A DNA stretch of 64,000 bases from Parapedobacter sp. SGR-10. Its GTDB lineage: Bacteria; Bacteroidota; Bacteroidia; Sphingobacteriales; Sphingobacteriaceae. Positions 33,604 to 43,411 of this stretch are shown one piece after another. Each line of letters opens with the position of its first letter. Positions within the stretch are counted from its first letter, which is position 1. The DNA is taken from positions 1 through 64,000 of the forward strand of contig NZ_JAAJTJ010000006.1 of assembly GCF_011030405.1 (NCBI RefSeq), in the 5' to 3' direction. The notes under the pieces are model-generated. The model did not search any database and was not told where the DNA came from. It was given only the letters and a program-made list of their open reading frames with translations. Both the position numbers and the translations under genes were made by a program.

Positions 33604-35451
33604 ATGAAAAAAAGAAGTATTTCATTGATTATATGGCTCATGTCTATCGCACTCCTGGGTGTAATGGCTATGCAGTACTATTTCATTCGGGAAACTTATC
33701 GGCAAAAGTCCACACTCTTCGATGAATCGGTCAATGCGTCACTAGCAAAAGTAGCTTCGATCGTAGAAAGAAACGAAGTGCTGGATCTCGTCAAAACCCA
33801 ACGTAGACTCAACCGTGAAAAAAATGAAGCTGAACAGCGTAAACAAGACATGCTAGCCGAACAGCTCAAGATACAGCACAAGATACAACAGCTCCGTACA
33901 CAGCAATACGACTATTACCAAAGTTTCAAAAATGAAGAGGATAAGCTTAAGGCCGCCTTCCCCAATCTCATTTACATTGAAAACTGGTTTTACGAAACAT
34001 ATATCCGGCGTCCACAATACAAAAGGCTGATCGAGATCGACGTCATACAAGACCTCATCCCGGGTACAACCGTGTACCAAGAGTCCGTCGTCGTCAGTGC
34101 CCGAAGAGAACTACCACGTGTCAATGCCCGAGATGATTCGGTCCGGTACATTGTGGCGGATATCGATCCTTTTATGAAAAAGGCTTCACAATATGTCGTG
34201 GCCACGCTCCCTCCACAGGCCAATGCACAGATCGCCTTCGAGCTCAAAGAATTGGAAGATCGATTGGCCAGGCTCAACAAAGAATTCCTAGCCAACAATG
34301 CGGCGACCATCTTCGACACATTGGCCGTGACAGGAGGAAAAAGATCGACTGTCCTAGAAGAAGCCATGTTTGGAATAGAGTTGGCCAACAAGCCCCTTAG
34401 AGATCGTATCAACATCAATATGGTACACGCTTTATTGAAAGAGGAGCTAAAGGCCAGGGATATACAAGCCCCATTCAATATCGAGATTCGTGACAGCCAA
34501 AAACTCATCTATCACACGAGCAACATTGCTTCCCTCAACACGCATGAACAGCCGACACGCTACACCACGGCCTTATTTAAAGGGGATGTAAATGCGCCCA
34601 CAGGACGCTTATCTATCTATTTCCCCAACAAAAAGGCCGTCATATTCGACACCATGAGCTATTTGATCTTACCTACGCTGGCTCTATTGGCTCTGTTGAT
34701 CGGTAGTTTTGCTTATACCCTGTCCATTATTTTCAGACAAAAGAAAATTTCGGAGATGAAGACTGACTTCATCAACAACATGACACACGAGTTCAAGACT
34801 CCGGTAGCGACCATTATGATCGCAAGCGAATCCCTACGTGATCCGGAAATCGCATCCAATGAAAACCGGGTCAACAAGTTGGCAAACATTATTTACGATG
34901 AGAATGTGAGGCTTGGATCACATATCGAACGTGTGCTCAACATTGCCCGGCTGGAAAAAGAAAACTTAAAAATCGAGCGTACCAATGTACATATCAACCC
35001 TCTGGTAGAAGGCGTATTGGACAGCATGCAGCTCCAATTGCAAAAAGCCAACGGCATATTGCACCACGACCTTGCCGCCACACACGATCTGGTGGTAGGT
35101 GATGAGTTGCATCTTTCCAACGTATTCTTTAACTTAGTGGACAATGCTATAAAATACAGTCCAAGCTGCCCCGAGATTACCGTAAAAACATACAATAACA
35201 AAGGCAATATCATGATATCTGTAGCCGATAAAGGCTTGGGAATGACCAAAGACCAGCAAGAAAAAATCTTTGATCAGTTTTATAGGATCCCTACCGGAAA
35301 TATCCACAATGTCAAAGGCTTTGGATTGGGGTTGAGCTATGTCAATGATATCGTCAAACGGCTGGACGGAAAAATCCAAGTCAAGAGTGAAAAAGATAAA
35401 GGAACGGTTTTTGAGATTATCCTACCTTTAAAGAACAAAAACGACAACTAA
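33604..35451 (+). CDS. Sensor histidine kinase
   Basis: A 615-residue inner-membrane kinase. First membrane helix about residues 7-25 (LIIWLMSIALLGVMAMQYYF in part), a ~330-residue periplasmic sensor that includes a basic coiled-coil stretch (RRLNREKNEAEQRKQDML), a second helix (LPTLALLALLIGSFAYTLSI), then HisKA with the phospho-accepting His395 in MTHEFKTPVATI, and an HATPase domain (NLVDNAIKYSPS, DKGLGM, FGLGLSYV). ATG is chosen over an in-frame TTG 12 bp upstream. Its partner response regulator follows after 16 bp. The signal sensed is not readable. Confidence 0.93.
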   Translation: MKKRSISLIIWLMSIALLGVMAMQYYFIRETYRQKSTLFDESVNASLAKVASIVERNEVLDLVKTQRRLNREKNEAEQRKQDMLAEQLKIQHKIQQLRTQQYDYYQSFKNEEDKLKAAFPNLIYIENWFYETYIRRPQYKRLIEIDVIQDLIPGTTVYQESVVVSARRELPRVNARDDSVRYIVADIDPFMKKASQYVVATLPPQANAQIAFELKELEDRLARLNKEFLANNAATIFDTLAVTGGKRSTVLEEAMFGIELANKPLRDRININMVHALLKEELKARDIQAPFNIEIRDSQKLIYHTSNIASLNTHEQPTRYTTALFKGDVNAPTGRLSIYFPNKKAVIFDTMSYLILPTLALLALLIGSFAYTLSIIFRQKKISEMKTDFINNMTHEFKTPVATIMIASESLRDPEIASNENRVNKLANIIYDENVRLGSHIERVLNIARLEKENLKIERTNVHINPLVEGVLDSMQLQLQKANGILHHDLAATHDLVVGDELHLSNVFFNLVDNAIKYSPSCPEITVKTYNNKGNIMISVADKGLGMTKDQQEKIFDQFYRIPTGNIHNVKGFGLGLSYVNDIVKRLDGKIQVKSEKDKGTVFEIILPLKNKNDN

Positions 35452-35467
35452 AAAATGAGTTCTGATC

Positions 35468-36154
35468 ATGCAAAAAATATTACTCGCAGAAGATGATCCT
35501 AATCTTGGAGAACTACTGAAAGACTATCTGGAATTGAAGGGCAAATATGAGGTCGTACTCTGTCAAGATGGCGACCAGGCCTTGGAACAATTTCGCAAAA
35601 ACCGCTTTGACCTCTGTATTCTGGACGTCATGATGCCCAAAAAAGATGGTTTTTCCCTAGGCAAGGATATCCGTAAGATGGATGATACCGTACCCATTAT
35701 TTTTGCCACGGCCAAGGGCATGATGGAAGATAAGACACAGGCCTTTGAATTGGGTGGAGATGACTATATCACAAAGCCCTTCCGCGTGGAGGAACTGTTA
35801 CTACGTATACAAGCCCTCCTAAAACGGGTGTCCAAAGAAAAAGAAGAAGAGATAGCCGATAAATTTGAAATAGGCAATTACTTCTTCGATTATACCAGTC
35901 AGATCATCACCTACAAAGGGCAGCAACAAAAGCTATCCACCAAAGAAGCCGAATTGCTCCGTCTGTTGTGCCTGAAAAAGAACGATGTCCTGACACGTGA
36001 AGAAGCTTTGATAAAAATATGGCATGATGACAACTATTTCACGGGACGTAGCATGGATGTATTTCTCAGCAAACTCCGCAAATACCTCAAAGAAGACTCC
36101 AGTGTCGAGATCGTGAATGTACATGGCAAAGGATACAAATTATTGGTAAGTTAA
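35468..36154 (+). CDS. OmpR-family response regulator
   Basis: A 228-residue two-domain regulator. Receiver: acidic pocket LLAEDDPNLG, phospho-acceptor Asp53 in LCILDVMMPKKDG, switch Thr in IIFATAKG, and Lys in DYITKPF. C-terminal winged helix: LSTKEAELLRLLCLKKNDVLTR and the recognition region GRSMDVFLSKLRKYL. It is the partner of the upstream kinase and likely controls its own operon through the TGTTAAA box. The stop codon lies inside the terminator stem. Confidence 0.94.
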   Translation: MQKILLAEDDPNLGELLKDYLELKGKYEVVLCQDGDQALEQFRKNRFDLCILDVMMPKKDGFSLGKDIRKMDDTVPIIFATAKGMMEDKTQAFELGGDDYITKPFRVEELLLRIQALLKRVSKEKEEEIADKFEIGNYFFDYTSQIITYKGQQQKLSTKEAELLRLLCLKKNDVLTREEALIKIWHDDNYFTGRSMDVFLSKLRKYLKEDSSVEIVNVHGKGYKLLVS

Positions 36155-36178
36155 AGAGGCTAGATAGCCTCTTTAACT
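36149..36178. terminator. Bidirectional terminator that contains the response-regulator stop codon
   Basis: AGTTAAAGAGGC pairs perfectly over 12 bp with GCCTCTTTAACT around a TAGATA loop, T run on the + side. The TAA stop of the regulator lies in the left arm and the stop of the converging GH16 gene abuts the right arm, so the two operons share one hairpin. Confidence 0.85.
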
Positions 36179-36934
36179 TTATTTAATAAATTCAAACTTC
36201 TCAATGATCATCTCCTGTTCTTTGGCGTCCGAAGGAATTCGTCCACGGAACAACCATAAATTCATTCTTAAGCGTTCGGTTCCTCTATGTGGCGGAATAT
36301 CATTCCCTTGATACGTCCATTCATGGATAAGATTGGTTTCATCTGCGGTGGCCCCATGTCCCTGCCTACTAAAAAACTCGATTATGTCCGGCTGCCAATT
36401 GAAGGCATGCGTAGACTGTTCTGTCAACAGGTTTAGCTCATAGCGCTCCTTATTGCCGGCACGGTCTGCCGGTTGCACGGCAAACTGAGAGTCTTTATTG
36501 TCCGGATCTGACCATCTTGAAAATTCAATGTCGATTTCTTCCTCATCGTTCAGATAAGTGAACAGACCGCCCACGACATGCTGATCCAATCTGCTGACAT
36601 CACTGGATACATAAAACACGTATTTACCATAGCCAAGCGACTGCCTCAGAATGACACCTGAACAATACCAAAGACCTCCTTTCTGCACGATCTTCAAGTG
36701 TAACCGCCCATCACCATCGACCCAAACATTGTCCTCCGAATTCGAAAAATAATTTGGTCCCGGCCCCACTTGGGTATCGTCGGATGTACGGACAATCCAA
36801 TCGTAGCCCGAAAATTTGATTATCCGTTCGGTCGGTTCCGGCAATGCCTCATCCGGCTCTACAGGGGAAGAACAAGAGTACAACACTATGGTTACACTAA
36901 AGAATATCTTGAAACTATTTAACAGAAATTGCAT
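36179..36934 (-). CDS. GH16-like glycoside hydrolase lipoprotein
   Basis: A 251-residue lipoprotein (Cys21 in LYSCSSPVEP) with a concanavalin-like fold. The catalytic block is EEEIDIEFSRW: Glu133 nucleophile, Asp135, Glu137 acid/base. The spacing ExDxE (not ExDxxE) is that of the lichenase/XTH side of GH16. GYGKYVFYVSSDVSRLD is the expected substrate-cleft strand before it. The linkage cleaved is not certain; beta-glucan is a guess. It is the last gene of the ECF-sigma-controlled locus, 6 bp behind the fasciclin gene. Confidence 0.8.
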   Translation of the reverse strand: MQFLLNSFKIFFSVTIVLYSCSSPVEPDEALPEPTERIIKFSGYDWIVRTSDDTQVGPGPNYFSNSEDNVWVDGDGRLHLKIVQKGGLWYCSGVILRQSLGYGKYVFYVSSDVSRLDQHVVGGLFTYLNDEEEIDIEFSRWSDPDNKDSQFAVQPADRAGNKERYELNLLTEQSTHAFNWQPDIIEFFSRQGHGATADETNLIHEWTYQGNDIPPHRGTERLRMNLWLFRGRIPSDAKEQEMIIEKFEFIK

Positions 36935-36940
36935 ACTCCA

Positions 36941-38395
36941 TTATTGAATATTAATCTTTACCTCTATATCTTCTATCACTGCACCTGTCCTGTCTCTGAC
37001 AGATAATGCAATGCTATCCTGCCCGCTGCTCTCGCCATCGTGGATATACATCAGACTCAGCGACTGTATATCTACCTGTGTGAACTGTCCACCCTGCCCC
37101 AGTATATCCGCACCGCGGATGAGCCAACCTTTGGATGGAGCCGCTGCTATGGTATAGATGATATCCCCAGGATCTGCCCCCGAAACTTTCAACAGCTCAC
37201 TATCTATGACAAAGGAGCCTCCATTGGAAACCGAGGCCTCTTCGTTGGTTTCTAGCACCAACGTATTCTGATTGGTAGCCAATGTCGCAATGATCATAGG
37301 TGGCTCCAGCGTCGCATGCTCTTTGGAAGCCAGATCGTCCGTCCCATTGGGCCAGGCGTCGGCATCCACCATAAAAGAAACCCGTCCACCCGGGGCTTCG
37401 TCTTTGTAAAAATCGGTTATATCAAAGTTTAATGCAGATGCGCCGCTTATGCTCGGTGCTATTGAAACAGGCTGTCCATTGGGAGCAGGAGCACTGTTGA
37501 AGGTGATCGTGGACTCCGTCCAATTGTTGTCCGGCACTTCGTACAGTGACAGATTATACCCACCACGTGCAAATGAAACCGCAAACTTCATCCTCACATC
37601 AATCACAATTCCTGGCTTATCAAGACCATCGAAGTCGAACATCAGAAACGCCCTCCTGTCGTATGTACCGGTGCCGCTTCCCGCCAACCGCTTCGGCCTA
37701 AGCAGATTCAACGAACCATAATTCGTATTGCTTAGATCTTCGTCACCCGGTGTATGACCCGCCACAAACGAATCATGCAAAGGGTATATCGTGTCTCTCA
37801 CGAGCGTAGGATCCTCACTGTCGTCAATAGCCGGAGCAGAAAAATAGACAATAAAATCGACTGCATGTATCACTCCGTTTGTCGGTTCTAAATTGGAAGT
37901 ACGAATTTCCCATTGTCGTGACGTACCTTGATTGATCAAGCCTACATAATTGTTGTTGCGTGAGAGAAACATGGTCTGTCCGTTTTCGGTCTCATAAGGA
38001 AGCGGACGATCACGGACGATAGCCGGATCCGTGAAAATAACATGATCCTTAACAATATGGTACCGCAACATGTTGCGAAGAATAGGGATAGGTATATCTT
38101 CTATCGAAGCATAACTACTGCTTTGTAGATATGTATTGAAGGCTATATTATTGGGTACTATAAAGGTTTTGTCCTCGTTTTGATACAGGTTTTGGAGTCC
38201 TGTACGTATTATCGCCCGTTCCAATTGGTCAAAATCATTGTTGGACTGGATAAATTCCCATGCCGTGACACCCAATTTTCCATTCACGCCAGAAGGTTCA
38301 TACTTGAAATTCTCCTGTATCTCACAACTCGTCACCAAAAGTAGCATGGCCGCACAAGTTGTTAAAAATCGGTTTAAAATTCTTTTCGTTTGCAT
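36941..38395 (-). CDS. Fasciclin / CBM-like / cadherin-like multidomain lipoprotein
   Basis: A 484-residue lipoprotein (Cys24 in LLVTSCEIQEN). Residues about 35-180 are a fasciclin domain (DKTFIVPNNIAFNTYL, ILRNMLRYHIVKDHVI, NGVIHAVDFIVYF). About 190-375 is a DNRLRE/CBM96-like beta-sandwich (RRAFLMFDFDGLDKPG, NWTESTITFNSAPAPNG, LNFDITDFYKDEAPGG). The last 100 residues resemble a CSPG/cadherin-like repeat (GDIIYTIAAAPSKGWLIRG, then LMYIHDGESSGQDSI). It sits where a surface glycan-binding protein is expected, between SusD and GH16, so I infer surface polysaccharide or matrix adhesion. A longer start 21 bp upstream is possible. Confidence 0.75.
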   Translation of the reverse strand: MQTKRILNRFLTTCAAMLLLVTSCEIQENFKYEPSGVNGKLGVTAWEFIQSNNDFDQLERAIIRTGLQNLYQNEDKTFIVPNNIAFNTYLQSSSYASIEDIPIPILRNMLRYHIVKDHVIFTDPAIVRDRPLPYETENGQTMFLSRNNNYVGLINQGTSRQWEIRTSNLEPTNGVIHAVDFIVYFSAPAIDDSEDPTLVRDTIYPLHDSFVAGHTPGDEDLSNTNYGSLNLLRPKRLAGSGTGTYDRRAFLMFDFDGLDKPGIVIDVRMKFAVSFARGGYNLSLYEVPDNNWTESTITFNSAPAPNGQPVSIAPSISGASALNFDITDFYKDEAPGGRVSFMVDADAWPNGTDDLASKEHATLEPPMIIATLATNQNTLVLETNEEASVSNGGSFVIDSELLKVSGADPGDIIYTIAAAPSKGWLIRGADILGQGGQFTQVDIQSLSLMYIHDGESSGQDSIALSVRDRTGAVIEDIEVKINIQ

Positions 38396-38431
38396 AATAA
38401 ATATCTTTATGATCAATGCCTTTACATCAAA

Positions 38432-39799
38432 TTATCTGTAAAATTCATTTTGGTCCAGGTTGGGGTTACGGTTGACCGCATCCTCATGTATGGGCCATAC
38501 GATATTGCGTGGGTCGCTCAATTGGTTGATTGGGTTCATCACTTCAATCGCCTTATCCGTTCGGACCAGATCAAACCAACGATGTCCTTCAAAGCAAAGC
38601 TCTATCAATCTTTCGTGCATGATCGCATCAGCGACAGTGCTATATAGATCCTCTGCATCATTTTCATCCAACGAAGGAAGACCAGCACGATTTCGAATAC
38701 TGTTCAACAACGGTAACGCAAGATCATTTTGATGTAGACGAGCGTGTGCCTCTGCCTTCAGCAACATAATATCGGACAACCTCACCAAAATAATATTGTT
38801 TTGCGAAGGGTCCGGACTTTCATCATTGAAACCTTCACCAAAAAACTTCCATATCTTTCGGGGTGGAGTCTGTGTATTATCCCATATCTTTGGTTTTCGC
38901 AAATCCCCATCCTCGAAAGAATTCATAAACTTCTGACTTGGAAAATAATCTGCGTCATTGCCCAACGCATAGAGTATCCGCATCGAATTGGTCTGGGTCT
39001 CATCATAGCCCACTTCAAATACACTTTCACTACTCAAGCCTGCTGAGAACATATTGTTCCAATTGCTGATCGTAACCAAAGAATACAAGGGATTGTCCAT
39101 CACCCGTTCAGCAGCCAAAATCGCCTTGTCATATTGCTTGCGCCACATATATACCTGTGTCAAGAGACCATCGGCACCACCTTTGGTGATCAATACCCTA
39201 TCCCGCTCGCCTCCGTAACTGGGTGCACAGAATTGCGAAGCGTACAAGAGATCGTCTACAATCTGGTCAAGGATAGTTTCTCGGTTCGTAACAGGCAAAA
39301 ACAGTTCCTGCCGCCCACTTTCATACGGTTCCAAGGTAAAAGGCACATCTCCCCATACTCTGACCAAATAAAAATAGGCTATAGCCCGCAAGGCTCTTGA
39401 CTGCCCGATCAATTGGTTCCTTAGCGCACTATTGTCATCCTCAAAAACTTCGGGAATATATTTTATGGCATAATTGGCCCGGCTGATCACCATGTACAGA
39501 TTGGTCCAATTGGATGATGGTATGACCGGTGACAATAGATTACGGCTCAATGCATGGGGATCTCCCGAATGGTTGGTCTCAACGGCATCTGCTCTCCCTT
39601 CTCCCCAATAGGCAAAATTGATCCGGAAGGTGGATTGCATGCCGTTGTATATACCATAGACACCTGCCTGTGCATCACTCACCGTCTTGTAAAACCCCTG
39701 GGCCGAAAAACTGCTGATCGGTTCCTTATCCAGAAAAGAACAGGAGGCCAACAAAAGGACAAACATCAAGGTTGTCAATTTTATCGTTATATTTTTCAT
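38432..39799 (-). CDS. SusD/RagB-family lipoprotein (sigma-controlled locus)
   Basis: A 455-residue SusD homologue: lipobox LLASC (Cys20), SFLDKEPISSFSAQGFYKTVSDA opening, IGQSRALRAIAYFYLVRVWGDVPF TPR block (in two parts), and the C-terminal IMHERLIELCFEGHRWFDLVRT. It binds glycan and caps the SusC2 channel. Unusually for a susCD pair, a 98-bp intergenic with its own promoter-like element, near-identical to that before the sigma gene, separates it from susC. Confidence 0.92.
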   Translation of the reverse strand: MKNITIKLTTLMFVLLLASCSFLDKEPISSFSAQGFYKTVSDAQAGVYGIYNGMQSTFRINFAYWGEGRADAVETNHSGDPHALSRNLLSPVIPSSNWTNLYMVISRANYAIKYIPEVFEDDNSALRNQLIGQSRALRAIAYFYLVRVWGDVPFTLEPYESGRQELFLPVTNRETILDQIVDDLLYASQFCAPSYGGERDRVLITKGGADGLLTQVYMWRKQYDKAILAAERVMDNPLYSLVTISNWNNMFSAGLSSESVFEVGYDETQTNSMRILYALGNDADYFPSQKFMNSFEDGDLRKPKIWDNTQTPPRKIWKFFGEGFNDESPDPSQNNIILVRLSDIMLLKAEAHARLHQNDLALPLLNSIRNRAGLPSLDENDAEDLYSTVADAIMHERLIELCFEGHRWFDLVRTDKAIEVMNPINQLSDPRNIVWPIHEDAVNRNPNLDQNEFYR

Positions 39800-39890
39800 C
39801 TGTATAATTATTTATAAGCGTTAGATCTCAACGGTATAAATGAGCTCGTTACACTCCGTTTATTAAAAAAAGTGATGAAGCTCTCATAAT
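39800..39890 (-). promoter_or_regulatory. susD-upstream element, near-duplicate of the sigma-gene upstream region
   Basis: About 90 bp from the susD ATG outward resemble the region before the ECF sigma gene at roughly three of four positions, including ATAAATAATTAT next to the start, GTTGAGAT about 30 bp out, and GTGTAACGAGCTCATTTATACC further out. I read GTGTAAC and CCGTTGA as candidate -35 and -10 boxes of an ECF-type promoter (inference). Confidence 0.6.
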
Positions 39891-39897
39891 CTACATC

Positions 39898-42800
39898 CTA
39901 AAGACCTATATTAATACCAAAAACAAACGTGCGGCTCTGCGGATACGAACCTTCGTCTACTCCTACCCTCAGTCCGGCATACGAATTCACGTCCGGATCA
40001 AAGCCTGTATATCTCGTCCAGGTAATTAAATTGGTTCCCGTGACGAAGGCCTCCAGACTTCTTATACCGGCTCTCTTGATCCATGTAGGTGAGAAACGGT
40101 AACGAAGATTGACATTTTTCAACTTGATATACGAACCATCTTCTACCCAACGGCTCTGTACGCGGCTTTCGCTTTGCATAGGATCATCACGCACAGGCTT
40201 AGGATAGTCCGTCATATCCCCTTGCTGCCTCCATCTCCTTAATGCATCGGTAGAAAGGTTATTGTACCGCACAATGGTATTTCGCTGGTGATTGATCTCA
40301 CTATATATATCATTGCCATACGAGTATTGGAACAGCACATTCAATGAGAAGTTCTTATAGCTGAAATCATTGGAAATACCGCCAAAGAATTTCGGTTCAG
40401 CATTGCCGATGATCTGTCTATCGTCCTGGTTGATGACCTCATCTCCATTGAGATCGTGCCATATAGGATCACCTCCTTTGAATAGGGGCCCCGATGCACC
40501 ATGCGTGACTCCATTGACATTGTCCTCATCACGTGCATAAACCCCGTCAAAGCGCCAACCGTAGAAAATGCCAATAGGTTGTCCTTCTTTCAAGATATGG
40601 TAAGCACCGTTCTGGATATATCCATTGGTCAACAACTCTTCCGGAAGAGAAACGATCTTATTTCTATTTGCACTAATATTAAAATTGGTTGTCCAGCCAA
40701 AATCGCCTATTAGGTTTTTGGTCGACAACAAAAACTCAACTCCTTTATTTTGGATATTTCCGATATTTTGGGTTATCGTACTAAATCCGGTGGTAGTCGG
40801 AATAGGCACACTGTACAACAAATCACGGGTATTCTTTATATAATAATCTGCATTCAAGGTTATCCTGTTTGCCAAAAAGGATAAATCCAATCCGGCATTG
40901 TACTGCACTGTTGTTTCCCAAGTCAGACTAGCATTGGGCATGACCGATGGTGCTGCTCCCGAAAAGCCCAAGTAATTGCGCCCGACCAAGAATTCACCTT
41001 GGGAGGTATAGTTTCCGATAGAGTGATTCCCCGTACTGCCCATACTGAAACGTATCTTACCATCATTGATGACATGTTGGATGCCTTTCAGAAATGTCTC
41101 ATCCGTAAAACGCCAGCCCACGGAAGCCGATGGGAAGAAACCAAATCTCCTATCTCGTCCAAATCTCGAAGAACCATCAGTCCGAAGGTTGACCTCAGCC
41201 AAATATTTTCCCAGGTAATCGTAGGATGCCCTACCAAAGTAGGAAAGCATAGCGCTCTCGCCAACTATATCAATATCTTGTCCTTCCGAGTCCTTATTGG
41301 AGATCACACTTGCTGCATTAAGCGTCCGTATATCATCACTTGGAAAGAACATACCATCCAGACCTGTCCGTTCGTACCGCCAATCCTGCAAACTAAACCC
41401 AAGCAAAGCTCCAAAATTGTGCTTATTCGAAAACATCTTATTGTATCGCAGGATGTTTTCATTTGCCCAAGTGATGTTATTTGTATTTCTGACACCTCCC
41501 GTATTATAGCCTTCTCTGTAATCCAATATCGACGGCATAAATTCATTCTCTTTCATGGTGATGAAATCGAAATGCAGATTGCTACGAAAGCTCAACCCCT
41601 CGAGGATATCATATTCTACATACTCGCTTCCAATGATACGATGGCTTTTGTTGTAATGTGTAGCATGCATCGCGATACCGACCGGATTGCGCCGTCCCAA
41701 CTGATAGCCATTCAGCGAACCATCCGGAAAGTACATAGACATAACCGGAGGTCTGACCAATAGTTCACGGATCACACTGAGATTGCCTGTTCCTCCTGCA
41801 TTGATACGATTGTTTGTCGCGTTGGTGTACGCGAGGCTCTGACCTATTTTCAGCCTATCGGTTACCTTAAAATCGACATTCAGCCGTGAGGTTATTCGTT
41901 TATAATCATTGCTGATGATGATACCATCTTGATCCAAATAAGAGTTGCTCCATGAATACTGTACCTTATCCGTACCACCCCGGACGGCGAGATCAACTTT
42001 GTACTGTGCGGCACTCCTCAGCAGCTCTCTCTGCCAATCGATATCACCATTGTTCGAAGGATTCAACGAGTCTAAGACTGTCCAGTAAGGTTCTTCAGGA
42101 TTGTCCATGTTGTTGTATGAATCGATCACCGCCGCCCGGTATTGGCTGGCGTTCAAAACACTTAAGTGACGTGTAATCGCACTCACTCCCGTCATGAAAT
42201 TGGCAGTAATCTGTGCTTTCCCTTCTGCACCGCGCTTGGTCGTGATCAACACAACACCGTTGGCTGCACGTGATCCATAAATAGCAGTAGATGACGCGTC
42301 TTTCAAAATTTCTATTGAGGCGATGTCATCGGGATTGATGTCTGCTAAGGGATTTAGACCAAAATTTTCCGTACCGTTCAAAGAAGATAAGGAATTGGAT
42401 TCTATCGGCACTCCATCCACTACAAACAACGGGTTGTTTCCAGCATTGAGCGACGAATTTCCTCGGACACGGATTGTCATCTCTCCACCGGGAGCCCCTG
42501 AATTGGAGGTAATTTGTACACCGGGCGCCCGTCCTTGTAAAATAGAGATTGGGTCTTGCAGTGTAGTTTTTTCGATTTCGTCGCTGCCTACCGATACCAC
42601 AGATCCGGTCAAGTTCCTTTTTTTCTGTTGTCCATAAGCCACTACCACCAAATCATCCATTAAGATCGATTGATCTTTGAGCACGATCAGTAATTCTTTT
42701 CGTTCTCCTATAGTTACCGTTACCGGTTCTTTGCCGACATAAGAGAAAGTAAGCCTATCTTGAGGTCTCGCAGTAATGGAGAAAGTACCATCCTGCCCAG

Positions 42801-43302
42801 TCAAAGCACCATCACCAGCACCATCATTGAGACGTACAGTCACACCAGCAATCGGCGCACCATCCGTGCCCTGTACCTTTCCTTTGACAATAGCTTGTTG
42901 CTGATCGGTCAAAACAGGTTGTGGGTGAGAGATAGTTCCCTTGCTCAGAACAATATTCTTTCCATTTTCATGGTACTTGATACCAAAAGGAGTCAACACT
43001 TCGTCGAGTACCCGATGGAGCTGGACAGCTCTATAATTGACAGTAAGCCGTTCTTTTTGAGGAACGATCCGCTGGTCGAATAGAATGTTGTACCCACTTT
43101 GCTTTTGCAGCTCTTTAAGTACATAGTCCAACTTGACATTCTTCCGTTGAAGGGTAACTTCTTGGCCAATAGCAGATGCGCTGACCTGCAATGTCGCCAC
43201 AAGTAGGAAGGGCAAGGCTAAGGATAGCTTCATGACTACAGGATTAGTTTTAGTACGGCATATTCTCCATAGCAATATGCCTAACCAATTTTTTTTATAC
43301 AT
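39898..43302 (-). CDS. SusC/RagA-family TonB-dependent transporter with STN signalling domain
   Basis: A 1134-residue transporter. After the signal region (VVMKLSLALPFLLVATLQVS) comes an STN domain (VTLQRKNVKLDYVLKELQKQ ... LTPFGIKYHENGKNIVLSKG, about residues 50-120), which contacts FecR-type anti-sigma factors. Then a carboxypeptidase-regulatory-like domain (VKGKVQGTDGAPIAGVTV), plug (GVQITSNSGAPGGEMTIRVRG, PLFVVDGVPIESNS) and barrel. The STN domain fits control by the FecR/sigma pair upstream: transport triggers transcription. An ATG 6 bp upstream is an alternative start. An 8-bp-stem hairpin lies between fecR and this gene. Confidence 0.93.
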   Translation of the reverse strand: MYKKNWLGILLWRICRTKTNPVVMKLSLALPFLLVATLQVSASAIGQEVTLQRKNVKLDYVLKELQKQSGYNILFDQRIVPQKERLTVNYRAVQLHRVLDEVLTPFGIKYHENGKNIVLSKGTISHPQPVLTDQQQAIVKGKVQGTDGAPIAGVTVRLNDGAGDGALTGQDGTFSITARPQDRLTFSYVGKEPVTVTIGERKELLIVLKDQSILMDDLVVVAYGQQKKRNLTGSVVSVGSDEIEKTTLQDPISILQGRAPGVQITSNSGAPGGEMTIRVRGNSSLNAGNNPLFVVDGVPIESNSLSSLNGTENFGLNPLADINPDDIASIEILKDASSTAIYGSRAANGVVLITTKRGAEGKAQITANFMTGVSAITRHLSVLNASQYRAAVIDSYNNMDNPEEPYWTVLDSLNPSNNGDIDWQRELLRSAAQYKVDLAVRGGTDKVQYSWSNSYLDQDGIIISNDYKRITSRLNVDFKVTDRLKIGQSLAYTNATNNRINAGGTGNLSVIRELLVRPPVMSMYFPDGSLNGYQLGRRNPVGIAMHATHYNKSHRIIGSEYVEYDILEGLSFRSNLHFDFITMKENEFMPSILDYREGYNTGGVRNTNNITWANENILRYNKMFSNKHNFGALLGFSLQDWRYERTGLDGMFFPSDDIRTLNAASVISNKDSEGQDIDIVGESAMLSYFGRASYDYLGKYLAEVNLRTDGSSRFGRDRRFGFFPSASVGWRFTDETFLKGIQHVINDGKIRFSMGSTGNHSIGNYTSQGEFLVGRNYLGFSGAAPSVMPNASLTWETTVQYNAGLDLSFLANRITLNADYYIKNTRDLLYSVPIPTTTGFSTITQNIGNIQNKGVEFLLSTKNLIGDFGWTTNFNISANRNKIVSLPEELLTNGYIQNGAYHILKEGQPIGIFYGWRFDGVYARDEDNVNGVTHGASGPLFKGGDPIWHDLNGDEVINQDDRQIIGNAEPKFFGGISNDFSYKNFSLNVLFQYSYGNDIYSEINHQRNTIVRYNNLSTDALRRWRQQGDMTDYPKPVRDDPMQSESRVQSRWVEDGSYIKLKNVNLRYRFSPTWIKRAGIRSLEAFVTGTNLITWTRYTGFDPDVNSYAGLRVGVDEGSYPQSRTFVFGINIGL

Positions 43303-43336
43303 TTGCATTCGGTTGATTTATAATTTAACACGTTAG

Positions 43337-43391
43337 TTTCAATCGCTAGTCTATTTGACTAAATCTTTAGGGGGTGCTGGTAACACCTCCT
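43337..43391 (-). promoter_or_regulatory. susC2-upstream motif and fecR-susC hairpin
   Basis: On the minus strand CGATTGAAA lies about 30 bp before the susC2 start, the place where CCATTGAAA (sigma) and CCGTTGAGA (susD2) lie. Further upstream AGGAGGTG/CACCCCCT (43369-43391, one G-U) form a hairpin behind fecR; it has no T run and may trim or partly terminate the transcript. Confidence 0.5.
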
Positions 43392-43411
43392 ATTTTTTTA
43401 TAGATGGTCCT

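Noticed and set aside
40999-41763. 254-codon open frame on the + strand
   Set aside because: It is antisense to the SusC2 barrel, with low-complexity composition and no promoter or homology that I recognise.
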